Assembly: GCF_003217095.1 (NCBI RefSeq)
Contig: NZ_QJSR01000002.1
Coordinates: 930,001 to 994,000 of the forward strand
Length of the DNA: 64,000 bases
Direction of reading: 5' to 3'
Source: Rhizobium sp. PP-CC-3A-592
GTDB taxonomy: Bacteria; Pseudomonadota; Alphaproteobacteria; Rhizobiales; Rhizobiaceae
Below, one piece after another: positions 56,281 through 64,000 of this stretch (its first letter is position 1; each line of letters begins with the position of its first letter). The notes under the pieces were generated by a model that worked only from the letters and a program-made list of their open reading frames with translations, had not been told where the DNA came from and did no database searches. The translations under genes and the position numbers were made by a program.

Positions 56281-58047
56281 TTATGGCCGCTGCGATCCGT
56301 CGGACGTGGGCAGCAGGCCATTGCGGATGAAGGCGTCGTAGCAGGGCGTGAGAGAGACCCTGACATGGCCGGGAAGGAGGGCTGGCGCATAGAGAGCGAG
56401 CAGCGCGGTCTGCGTCGGCGTGGCGGGGCAGGTCGGCATCAGCGCGAGATCGACTGTCCGGATGGCGTCGTTCTCCGCGTCGCCCGGAGGCGGGACGGCC
56501 CGCGTCGGATCGGCACCGATGGCGATGTTCCGTGGTGCCTGTCGATCCATCAACCAAGGGAACGGATTGACGAAGTCGATGGACATGACCGTTTCGAATC
56601 GGATGCCCTGACGGGCTTCATAAGCGCGGACGGCGGAAACGGCGCGATCAGCGTTCTCAAGCCATGCCCATTGGAAGTCGAAGTCGCTGAAAAGAAGGAC
56701 GGAGAAGGGTTCGCCGGCAACCGCCAGCGCGTCGAACGCCTTCCGGTTCTCGACGAACATGGCTTCCAAAAGCCGTGCCCGCTCAGCAAAGCTCGGCCGG
56801 ATGGCAAAGGCGCCCATCGTCTTCAGGTTCTGGTGATCGAGGCGCACCGTTCCCAGCATGCCCACCCAGGCGCGACTGGCCTTCTGGACGACGGCAACCG
56901 CCGGGGGAATGACGACCGCGAGAGCGAGCACCGCGACGACACCGGAGCGCACCGTGTTGCCGTGACGGCGGTAATGATCGAGGCCCGTGGCAAGCAGCAG
57001 CGGGTAGAGAAAGATCAGAGCCTGACTGCCGGTATTCTGGCTTTCGAAGAACAGGCCAGCGATAAGGAAGACGGAAATCCAGACGGCGGGAAGATCGAGG
57101 ATTGCCGAAACCGTCTTCGGCGACGGGGTGGACGCCGCATTGCGCAACCGCTGGCGGACAAGATCGAGATCGGTGAGGACAAGTGCGATGCAGAGCCCGG
57201 CTGTCGCCAGCGACACGCCGATATTCATCGAGGCAGCCTTCAGGAGGCGCGGCAGAAGCGTTTCATCATTCAGCAGGAGGAGGGCAAGGATGTCGCCGAT
57301 ATAGGCCGACACCACGCCGGTCGCCAGCTCCAGACCGACGAGGATCGCAGCGAAGACGCTTGCTGCGATCACGGAGCGCTTCAGGCTCAGCCGTCCTGCG
57401 GCGAGCGCCATCCCGCACATCAGTGCACCGGCGACGACACCGGTGATCTTGATGAAAAAGAGCGCCAGCATGCTGGCCGCGACGACGCCGCAGAGCTTTC
57501 GACCGTCCTTCATGAAGACCAGGGCCGCAGCGAGGACATAAAGGAGCTGGCAGACCTGACGGTTGTAGATGCCGAAGCCTTCCGAGCCGGGATAGGGATA
57601 GAAGTTGCCGATGTTGAAAGGCAGCAGGGAATAGAGGAGGAACGGCGCGAGAAGCGCGAATGCGAGGGCGGTCGAGCGGCGCTGGACGTCGATCAGGACC
57701 ATCGCCATCAGGGGGACGGTGACGACGAGAAGAGACCATGCCGACAGGAAGAGCGGATGTCCGTTCGGGAAAAGCCATATCGCACCGGCAAAAAGGAAAT
57801 AGCCGAGAGCACCGACAGGCGCGAAGAAATCGATGGAGGGGATCTGCCCGCCTGCGATCCGATTCGTGGCGTCCAGATAGATGTAGAGATCCCACATCAT
57901 CGCACCCATCGGCTGATGGAGGGTGGTGAGAAGTGCCAAGGGCAGCGCGAGCAGGACGGCGGCAAGTGCGAGGACCGGCGCAGACTGCTTCAGCCGGAAA
58001 TAACGGCCTTCCGGCACTGCGCTTAGGTCATTCGCGACGGATGCCAT
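56281..58047 (-). CDS. Large polytopic membrane protein, possible GT-C glycosyltransferase
   Basis: A 588-residue protein with about ten to eleven membrane helices and a soluble C-terminal part of about 170 residues. An extracytoplasmic loop after the first helix contains DLYIYLDATNRIAGGQIPSI, and acidic residues in such a loop are a feature of GT-C glycosyltransferases that use lipid-linked sugars. This is a topology argument, not a clear match; I do not recognise the family. The ATG at 58047 has GAGG six bases upstream. It is transcribed alone, divergent from glmU. Confidence 0.65.
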   Translation of the reverse strand: MASVANDLSAVPEGRYFRLKQSAPVLALAAVLLALPLALLTTLHQPMGAMMWDLYIYLDATNRIAGGQIPSIDFFAPVGALGYFLFAGAIWLFPNGHPLFLSAWSLLVVTVPLMAMVLIDVQRRSTALAFALLAPFLLYSLLPFNIGNFYPYPGSEGFGIYNRQVCQLLYVLAAALVFMKDGRKLCGVVAASMLALFFIKITGVVAGALMCGMALAAGRLSLKRSVIAASVFAAILVGLELATGVVSAYIGDILALLLLNDETLLPRLLKAASMNIGVSLATAGLCIALVLTDLDLVRQRLRNAASTPSPKTVSAILDLPAVWISVFLIAGLFFESQNTGSQALIFLYPLLLATGLDHYRRHGNTVRSGVVAVLALAVVIPPAVAVVQKASRAWVGMLGTVRLDHQNLKTMGAFAIRPSFAERARLLEAMFVENRKAFDALAVAGEPFSVLLFSDFDFQWAWLENADRAVSAVRAYEARQGIRFETVMSIDFVNPFPWLMDRQAPRNIAIGADPTRAVPPPGDAENDAIRTVDLALMPTCPATPTQTALLALYAPALLPGHVRVSLTPCYDAFIRNGLLPTSDGSQRP

Positions 58048-58268
58048 GGAACGCCTCAAAGCGGCTGAGTTTTCGAACGAACTTGCTTATCGCATCGTGA
58101 TCTTTTCATTGCGTTAACGTCGGGTCCGGAGAGCTCCTGCGGAACGGCTTCGTCACCCCGGCCGCCAACGTGCGCCTCCCGAAATCTGCTTCGCAAAGTG
58201 TTGCCTTTTGCTCTATGAGGCTGAGGCAACGTCTGGCGGCCCGGCTGGACGAGACCGGGAGAGACGCC

Positions 58269-59648
58269 ATGAGCACCACCATCACCGACGCCCGTACTTG
58301 CCTCGCCGTGGTTCTTGCCGCGGGCGAGAGCACGCGGATGAAGTCCTCGATGTCGAAGGTGCTTCATCCCATCGCCGGCCGGGCGATGATCGCGCATGTG
58401 ATGGAGTCGCTTGCCGGTGCCGGCATCCAGGCGGCCGCTCTCGTGGTGGGCCGCGATGCCGATGCGGTGGCCGCCGCCGCGCGCCGCGACGATCTGGCCC
58501 TGACGACGCATCTGCAGACCGAGCGGCTGGGCACCGGTCATGCCGTGCTCGCTGCGCGGGAGGCGATCTTGAAGGGCTATGACGACGTGATCGTCGTTTT
58601 CGGGGATACGCCGCTCATCACCGCCGAACCGCTGAAGGCCGCGCGCGCGCGGCTGGCAGCCGGGGACGACGTCGTGGTCATCGGCTTTCGCACGGCCCGC
58701 CCGACAGGCTACGGCCGGCTGATCATCGAGAACGACACGCTGCTGGCGATCCGCGAGGAGAAAGACGCCTCGGAGGCCGAGCGGGCGATCACCTATTGCA
58801 ATGGCGGGCTGATGGCCATGAACGGCGCGCGGGCGCTCGAATTTCTCGACGCGATCGGCAACGCCAATGCCAAGGGCGAATATTACCTGACGGATGTGGT
58901 GGAAGTGGCGCGGGCCGCCGGCGCCCGCACGATCGCCATCGAAGCGCCCGAGACCGAACTGATGGGCTGCAACAACCGGGCGGAACTGGCGGCCATCGAA
59001 GCCGTCTGGCAGGCGCGTCGACGCCATGCGCTGATGGTCTCCGGCGTGTCGATGATCGCACCCGAGACCGTATTTCTCTCCTACGACACGCAGCTCGCGC
59101 AAGACGTGCTGGTCGAGCCGAATGTCGTGTTCGGCCCCGGCGTGACCGTGGAGCGCGACGCCGTCATCCATGCGTTTTCGCATCTGGAAGGCGCGCATGT
59201 CTCGGCGGGCGCCACCGTCGGCCCCTATGCACGGCTTCGGCCGGGCGCGCATCTCGGGGAGAATGCCAAGGTCGGCAATTTCTGCGAGGTCAAGAAGGCC
59301 GAGATCGGCGAGGGGGCCAAGATCAACCATCTGACCTATATCGGCGACGCTTTCGTGGGCGCGGGCACCAATATCGGCGCCGGCACGATCACCTGCAATT
59401 ACGACGGTGTGAACAAGCATGTCACACGCATCGGCGCGCAGGCCTTCATCGGCTCGAATTCCTCGCTGGTCGCACCCGTCACCATCGGTGACGGGGCGCT
59501 GGTTGCGTCCGGCAGCGTCATTACCGACGATGTGCCGGCCGATGCAGCCGCGTTCGGACGTGCCCGACAGACGCTGAAGCCCGGACGCGCGAAGCTGTTG
59601 CGCGAGCGGTACTTGGCCGAGAAGGCCGCCAAGAGCGGAAAGGCCTGA
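58269..59648 (+). CDS. glmU: Bifunctional UDP-GlcNAc pyrophosphorylase / GlcN-1-P acetyltransferase
   Basis: A 459-residue enzyme that makes UDP-GlcNAc for peptidoglycan and lipid A. The N-terminal uridyltransferase has [13 protein letters not shown] (near residue 14) and CNGGLMAM; the C-terminal acetyltransferase is a left-handed beta helix with hexapeptide repeats ([13 protein letters not shown] is the acetyl-CoA site). The ATG at 58269 follows GGGAGAGACGCC; the frame is open upstream but without homologous sequence. It precedes glmS, the enzyme that makes its precursor. Confidence 0.96.
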   Translation: MSTTITDARTCLAVVLAAGESTRMKSSMSKVLHPIAGRAMIAHVMESLAGAGIQAAALVVGRDADAVAAAARRDDLALTTHLQTERLGTGHAVLAAREAILKGYDDVIVVFGDTPLITAEPLKAARARLAAGDDVVVIGFRTARPTGYGRLIIENDTLLAIREEKDASEAERAITYCNGGLMAMNGARALEFLDAIGNANAKGEYYLTDVVEVARAAGARTIAIEAPETELMGCNNRAELAAIEAVWQARRRHALMVSGVSMIAPETVFLSYDTQLAQDVLVEPNVVFGPGVTVERDAVIHAFSHLEGAHVSAGATVGPYARLRPGAHLGENAKVGNFCEVKKAEIGEGAKINHLTYIGDAFVGAGTNIGAGTITCNYDGVNKHVTRIGAQAFIGSNSSLVAPVTIGDGALVASGSVITDDVPADAAAFGRARQTLKPGRAKLLRERYLAEKAAKSGKA

Positions 59649-59674
59649 CCCGGCCAGCCGCGCCCGGCGGCGTT

Positions 59675-59707
59675 ACCGGCTGATACCGAAAGTGACGGTA
59701 CGCCGGT
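59675..59707 (+). repeat. Two-part stem-loop between glmU and glmS
   Basis: Outer arms ACCGGC/GCCGGT and inner arms TACCG/CGGTA with a seven-base loop form a bulged hairpin 27 bases after the glmU stop and 70 before the glmS start. No T run follows, so it is not a standard terminator. It could stabilise or tune the glmS message. Confidence 0.5.
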
Positions 59708-59776
59708 TGCTCCCGGCGCAAAAAACAGTAGTCAGCTTGAGGCTTAAGGTCTGGGCTCGAAATATCGGAGAAGTTC

Positions 59777-61603
59777 ATGTGCGGCATCGTCGGCATCGTC
59801 GGGGCACGGCCCGTTTCGGAGAGGCTGGTCGATGCCCTCAAGCGGCTCGAATATCGCGGCTATGATTCGGCCGGTGTGGCGACGATCCATGACGGCCAGC
59901 TCGACCGTCGGCGCGCCGAAGGCAAGTTGTTCAACCTGGAAACGAAGCTCGCCGGCGATCCGCTTCCCGGCCTGATCGGCATCGCGCACACGCGCTGGGC
60001 GACGCATGGCGCACCGACGGAGAACAACGCCCATCCGCATTTCACCGATGGCGTCGCCGTCGTGCACAACGGGATCATCGAGAATTTCTCCGAGATCAAG
60101 GACGCGCTGATCGCGGACGGCGCGACCTTCTCGACGCAGACGGACACAGAGGTCGTCGCGCAGCTTCTCGCCAAGCTTCGGCGGGACGGGCTCGACGCGA
60201 AGCAGGCCATGCAGGCGATGCTGCGGTCCGTTACCGGTGCCTACGCGCTGGCGGTCCTGTTCGCCGATACGCCGGATACGATCCTCGCAGCCCGTTCCGG
60301 CCCGCCGCTTGCGGTCGGCTATGGCGAGCAAGAGATGTTTCTCGGCTCGGATGCCATCGCACTTGCGCCCTTCACCAACGAGATCACCTATCTCAACGAT
60401 GGCGACTGGGCCGTGCTGACGGCGGATGGCGTCGAAATTCTCGACCATGACGGCAACCCTGTGACGCGTCCGCGGCAGGTGTCGATCGCCGCCGCCTACA
60501 TGGTGGACAAGGGCAACCACCGGCACTTCATGGAAAAGGAGATTTACGAGCAGCCGGAGGTCATCTCGCATGCGCTCGGCCATTACGTCGATTTCACGGA
60601 AAACCGCGTCAGCGCTGCCGCCTCGGCTATCGATTTCGCCCGGATCCCGAGCCTTGCCATCGCGGCCTGCGGCACGGCCTATCTCGCTGGTTTGATCGGC
60701 AAATACTGGTTCGAGCGCTATGCGCGGCTGCCGGTGGAGATCGATGTCGCCTCCGAGTTCCGCTATCGCGATATTCCCCTGTCGCCCGATGCGGCGGCGC
60801 TGTTCATCTCCCAATCCGGTGAGACGGCGGACACGCTGGCGTCGCTGCGCTACTGCAAGGATCTCGGCCTGACGATCGGCGCGGTCGTCAACGCGAGCGA
60901 ATCGACCATTGCCCGCTCGTCGGATGCCGTCTTCCCGATTCTCGCCGGTCCGGAAATCGGCGTCGCCTCCACCAAGGCCTTTACCTGCCAGCTGGCCGTG
61001 CTCGCGGCACTTGCCGTGGGGGCAGGGCGCGCGCGCGGCACGATCTCGATCGAGGAAGAGCGTGTTCTCGTGCGGCATCTTGCCGAGATGCCGCGGATCA
61101 TGGCGAGCGTTCTCAACGCCATCCAGCCGAAGATGGAAAGCCTCGCGCGCGAGCTCTCCAAGTGCCGGGACGTTCTCTATCTCGGCCGTGGCACCAGCTT
61201 TCCGCTCGCCATGGAGGGCGCGCTGAAGCTGAAGGAGATTTCCTATATCCACGCCGAGGGCTATGCGGCCGGCGAGCTGAAGCATGGGCCGATCGCGCTG
61301 ATCGACGAGAACATGCCTGTCATCGTGATCGCGCCGCACGACCGGTTCTTCGAGAAGACCATCTCGAACATGCAGGAGGTCGCAGCCCGCGGCGGCCGGA
61401 TCATCTTCATCACCGATGAGCGGGGCGTGGCCGCTTCCAAGTTGGAGACCATGAGCACGATCGTGCTGCCGAACGTGGACGAACTGATTGCGCCGATGAT
61501 CTTCTCGCTGCCGATCCAGCTTCTGGCCTACCACACCGCCGTGTTCATGGGCACGGATGTGGACCAGCCGCGAAATCTCGCAAAGTCCGTCACGGTCGAA
61601 TAG
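59777..61603 (+). CDS. glmS: Glutamine--fructose-6-phosphate aminotransferase (isomerizing)
   Basis: A 608-residue enzyme that makes glucosamine-6-phosphate, the first step of amino-sugar synthesis. The glutaminase half starts MCGIVGIVG with nucleophile Cys2 after Met removal; the isomerase half has two SIS domains (SQSGETADTLASLR, STKAFTCQ, LGRGTSFPLAMEGALKLKE split, and the C-terminal AKSVTVE). Order glmU-glmS-DUF502-recG is usual in rhizobia. Confidence 0.97.
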   Translation: MCGIVGIVGARPVSERLVDALKRLEYRGYDSAGVATIHDGQLDRRRAEGKLFNLETKLAGDPLPGLIGIAHTRWATHGAPTENNAHPHFTDGVAVVHNGIIENFSEIKDALIADGATFSTQTDTEVVAQLLAKLRRDGLDAKQAMQAMLRSVTGAYALAVLFADTPDTILAARSGPPLAVGYGEQEMFLGSDAIALAPFTNEITYLNDGDWAVLTADGVEILDHDGNPVTRPRQVSIAAAYMVDKGNHRHFMEKEIYEQPEVISHALGHYVDFTENRVSAAASAIDFARIPSLAIAACGTAYLAGLIGKYWFERYARLPVEIDVASEFRYRDIPLSPDAAALFISQSGETADTLASLRYCKDLGLTIGAVVNASESTIARSSDAVFPILAGPEIGVASTKAFTCQLAVLAALAVGAGRARGTISIEEERVLVRHLAEMPRIMASVLNAIQPKMESLARELSKCRDVLYLGRGTSFPLAMEGALKLKEISYIHAEGYAAGELKHGPIALIDENMPVIVIAPHDRFFEKTISNMQEVAARGGRIIFITDERGVAASKLETMSTIVLPNVDELIAPMIFSLPIQLLAYHTAVFMGTDVDQPRNLAKSVTVE

Positions 61604-61721
61604 CGGCTTTGGCGCGCAGTTGCAGCATGCGCGGTTGCAGTGCAGCTTTTACCATTGTCCGCCCGGCGGCAACGCCATATCATTCGTTTGCGGCCGCGAA
61701 CCGAGTGCCGATGGAATCAGC

Positions 61722-62432
61722 ATGACCGAAGCTCCGACGCGCATCTCCCTTGCCACCCGTCTGCGAAACAATTTTCTCGCGGGTCTGGTCATCTGCGCGC
61801 CGATCGCCATCACGCTCTGGCTGACCTGGAGCTTCGTGCGCTGGGCCGACAGCTGGGTGAAACCCTATATTCCCGCGCGCTACAACCCGGACAGCTATTT
61901 GAATTTCGCCGTGCCGGGTTTCGGCCTCCTGATCGCGCTGATCGTCATCACCATCATCGGCTTTCTCGGCAAAAACCTCATCGGGCGATCCGTCGTCAAC
62001 CTCGGCGAACAGGTGCTGAACCGCACGCCGCTCGTGCGCGGTCTCTACAAAAGCCTGAAGCAGATTTTCGAGACGGTGCTGAAGGAACAGGGCACGCCGT
62101 TCAACAAGGCGGCGCTGATCGAGTATCCGAGCGCCGGGCTCTGGTCGCTGGTGTTCATAGCCACGGATGCCAAGGGCGAGATCGCCTCGAAATTCGACGC
62201 GATGGGGCGTGACATGGTGGCCTGCTTCATGCCGCCGACCCCGGTGCCGACGGCGGGGTTCCTCGTCTTCGTTCAGCGCGAGAAGATCGTGCCGCTCGAC
62301 ATGAGCGCCGAGGATGCCGCCAAGATCGTCATTTCGGTTGGGCTGGTCACGCCGCCGGAAGGCGGGCCTGTGGCGACGACGCGCAAAGGCCGCAAGGCTG
62401 CCGAGGCCGCTCCGGTTGTCATCGAATCCTGA
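61722..62432 (+). CDS. DUF502 family membrane protein
   Basis: A 236-residue protein with two membrane helices (about residues 19-40 and 66-88) and a soluble C-terminal domain, the DUF502 family. Conserved blocks GKNLIGRSVVNLGEQVLNRTP (broken here in two) and VRGLYKSLKQIFETVL are present. Function is unknown; relatives in plants (LCV/COV) affect growth. The ATG at 61722 is chosen; the upstream open frame overlaps glmS. It converges with recG, three bases apart. Confidence 0.85.
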   Translation: MTEAPTRISLATRLRNNFLAGLVICAPIAITLWLTWSFVRWADSWVKPYIPARYNPDSYLNFAVPGFGLLIALIVITIIGFLGKNLIGRSVVNLGEQVLNRTPLVRGLYKSLKQIFETVLKEQGTPFNKAALIEYPSAGLWSLVFIATDAKGEIASKFDAMGRDMVACFMPPTPVPTAGFLVFVQREKIVPLDMSAEDAAKIVISVGLVTPPEGGPVATTRKGRKAAEAAPVVIES

Positions 62433-62435
62433 CGT

Positions 62436-64000
62436 TCATCCGGCTCGCAGGAACCGGATCGCCTCATCGCGGCGGTGAAGATAGAGCAGCGTTCGCAAGG
62501 CTTCGCCGCGCGGTGTGGTGAGATCGGGATCGCGCTCGATCACATAGGCTGCATCCTTGCGCGCAATCTCCAGAAGATCGGCATGGGCCTCGAGGCTCGC
62601 GATGCGAAAGCCCGGCGTGCCGGACTGCCGCGTGCCCAGCAGTTCGCCTTCGCCCCGAAGCTTCAGATCTTCCTCGGCAATCACGAAGCCGTCCTCCGTG
62701 TCCCGCAGGATGGACAGGCGGGCGTGGGCCGTCTGGCTGAGCGGCCCCTTGTAGAGCAGGATGCAGCTCGAGGCCTGATCGCCTCGGCCGACGCGGCCGC
62801 GCAACTGATGGAGCTGGGCGAGGCCGAAGCGCTCGGCATGCTCGATGACCATGATCGTCGCATCCGGCACGTCCACCCCGACCTCCACCACTGTCGTCGC
62901 GACGAGAAGGCGCGTTTCGCCGTTCTTGAAAGCGAGCATGGCCGCATCCTTGTCAGGACCGGCCATGCGGCCATGAATGAGGCCCGCGACGGGGCCGAGA
63001 CGGGCAACGAGGATCTGGAAGCGTTCGTCGGCGGACATGAGGTCGGAGAGTTCCGACTCTTCCACCAGCGGGCAGATCCAGTAGATCTTCTTGCCTTCCT
63101 CGATCGCCCTGCGCAATCGCTCCACGATGTCGTCCAGCCGCTCCGTCGGCAGCGTCACCGTCTGGATCGGCTTGCGGCCGGCGGGCTTTTCCGTGAGCTT
63201 GGAAACGTCCATATCGCCGAAGGCCGCGAGCACGAGCGTGCGGGGGATCGGCGTTGCGGTCATGACCAGCATGTGCGGCGAGACGCCCTTGGCTGTCAGC
63301 CGGAGGCGCTGGTGGACGCCGAAGCGGTGCTGCTCATCCACGACCGCCAGCAACAGGCGATGATAGGAGACCGTGTCCTGAAAAAGCGCGTGGGTGCCGA
63401 TGACGATATCCGTTTCGCCGGAGGCCAGACGCTCGAGCACGGCGTCACGTTCGCGGCTTTTCGTGCGGCCGGTCAGCACGTCGATCTTCACGCCTGCTGG
63501 GCCTGCAAGCCGGCTGAGTGTCGTAAAATGCTGGCGGGCCAGAATTTCCGTTGGCGCCATGAGCGCGGCTTGCCCGCCGGCCTCAACGGCTGCCAGCATC
63601 GCCATCAGCGCGACGGCCGTCTTGCCCGAGCCGACGTCGCCCTGGAGAAGCCGAAGCATCCGCTCCTCGCGCGCCATGTCGGCAAGGATTTCGGCGACCG
63701 CCGCGGTCTGGCTTCCGGTCAGGGAGAACGGCAAGGCGGAGATGACGGGGCCGCTCAGCGCGCCCGTCGCCTTGACCGGGGTTCCCGGCAGGATGCGCAG
63801 GCGCTGGCGGACGAGTGAGAGGGATAGCTGCCCGGCCAGGAACTCGTCATAGGCAAGCCGTCGACGTGCCGGTGCGCGCGGATCGATGTCCGTGGCGTCG
63901 CGCGGCTCGTGCAGAGCGATGAAGGCGTCGCGGACGGAGAGGAAACCCTGCTTCTCTAAAAGAGCCTCGTCCAGCCACTCCGGGAAGTTCGGTATCCGCG
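62436..64000 (-). CDS. recG: ATP-dependent DNA helicase RecG (3' part; start lies beyond the window)
   Basis: The C-terminal approximately 521 residues of RecG, which remodels stalled replication forks and Holliday junctions. The frame runs off the right edge. Present are part of the wedge/linker (REDATDIDPRAPARRRLAYDE-like, here without its start), motif I GDVGSGKTAVA, DEQH (in VVDEQHRFGV), TATPIPRTL, and QLRGRVGRGDQ near the C terminus. The missing part is the N-terminal wedge domain, about 180 residues. The frame itself is intact. Confidence 0.95.
   Translation of the reverse strand, partial: RIPNFPEWLDEALLEKQGFLSVRDAFIALHEPRDATDIDPRAPARRRLAYDEFLAGQLSLSLVRQRLRILPGTPVKATGALSGPVISALPFSLTGSQTAAVAEILADMAREERMLRLLQGDVGSGKTAVALMAMLAAVEAGGQAALMAPTEILARQHFTTLSRLAGPAGVKIDVLTGRTKSRERDAVLERLASGETDIVIGTHALFQDTVSYHRLLLAVVDEQHRFGVHQRLRLTAKGVSPHMLVMTATPIPRTLVLAAFGDMDVSKLTEKPAGRKPIQTVTLPTERLDDIVERLRRAIEEGKKIYWICPLVEESELSDLMSADERFQILVARLGPVAGLIHGRMAGPDKDAAMLAFKNGETRLLVATTVVEVGVDVPDATIMVIEHAERFGLAQLHQLRGRVGRGDQASSCILLYKGPLSQTAHARLSILRDTEDGFVIAEEDLKLRGEGELLGTRQSGTPGFRIASLEAHADLLEIARKDAAYVIERDPDLTTPRGEALRTLLYLHRRDEAIRFLRAG

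Overview
The window looks like a 64 kb piece of a Rhizobiaceae (Alphaproteobacteria, Hyphomicrobiales) chromosome of the Agrobacterium/Rhizobium/Sinorhizobium type. Reasons: high GC; a phosphatidylcholine synthase (pcs); a SUF operon in the order sufS2-B-C-D-S1-T-A known from Agrobacterium; neighbour blocks bcp-AsmA-tyrS, trpD-trpC-moaC-moeA and glmU-glmS-DUF502-recG; and promoters that fit the rhizobial CTTGAC-N17-CTATAT pattern. Most genes are housekeeping or metabolic. No phage, insertion sequence or CRISPR array is visible.

Layout. 0-5.5 kb: an orphan periplasmic binding protein with a P1-family hydrolase, divergent from xdhC and a molybdopterin-binding/MobA-like fusion (molybdoenzyme maturation), then a TfoX-N protein. 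5.5-17 kb: Nudix hydrolase, RhlE-like helicase, M23 peptidase, DUF455 protein, 1-Cys peroxiredoxin, giant AsmA-like protein, tyrS and anmK. 17-18.4 kb: a toxin-first PIN/antitoxin pair behind an alpha/beta hydrolase. 18.4-26.2 kb: the SUF iron-sulfur operon, headed by a promoter carrying candidate RirA (IRO) and Irr (ICE) boxes and interrupted between sufB and sufC by a GIY-YIG gene bracketed by inverted copies of one palindrome. 26.4-28.2 kb: a soluble PAS histidine kinase. 28.2-32.9 kb: the glycine cleavage operon gcvTHP behind a tandem glycine riboswitch. 33-37.8 kb: copper chaperone, MscS channel, L,D-transpeptidase, DUF4189 protein, a run of tiny ORFs, and tRNA-Lys. 38-43 kb: CcdA-like protein, AEC transporter, UbiH-like hydroxylase, pcs, quinone oxidoreductase. 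43-48.8 kb: a BMP/nucleoside-type ABC importer and a FadR-type regulator. 49-54.3 kb: CBS-domain protein, small membrane protein, and trpD-trpC-moaC-moeA. 54.3-64 kb: PpiD/SurA-like chaperone, a large membrane protein, glmU, glmS, DUF502 protein, and the 3' part of recG.

The most interesting element is the 433 bp palindrome/GIY-YIG/palindrome module inside the SUF operon. It has the look of a REP-like mobile or domesticated element whose partner is a small nuclease rather than a transposase. The overlapping RirA/Irr-like sites at the SUF promoter, the stem-loop series ahead of sufB, the toxin-first PIN module and the cluster of tiny ORFs near 37 kb are also worth a check. All functions are inferred from sequence motifs and gene order; no database search was possible.
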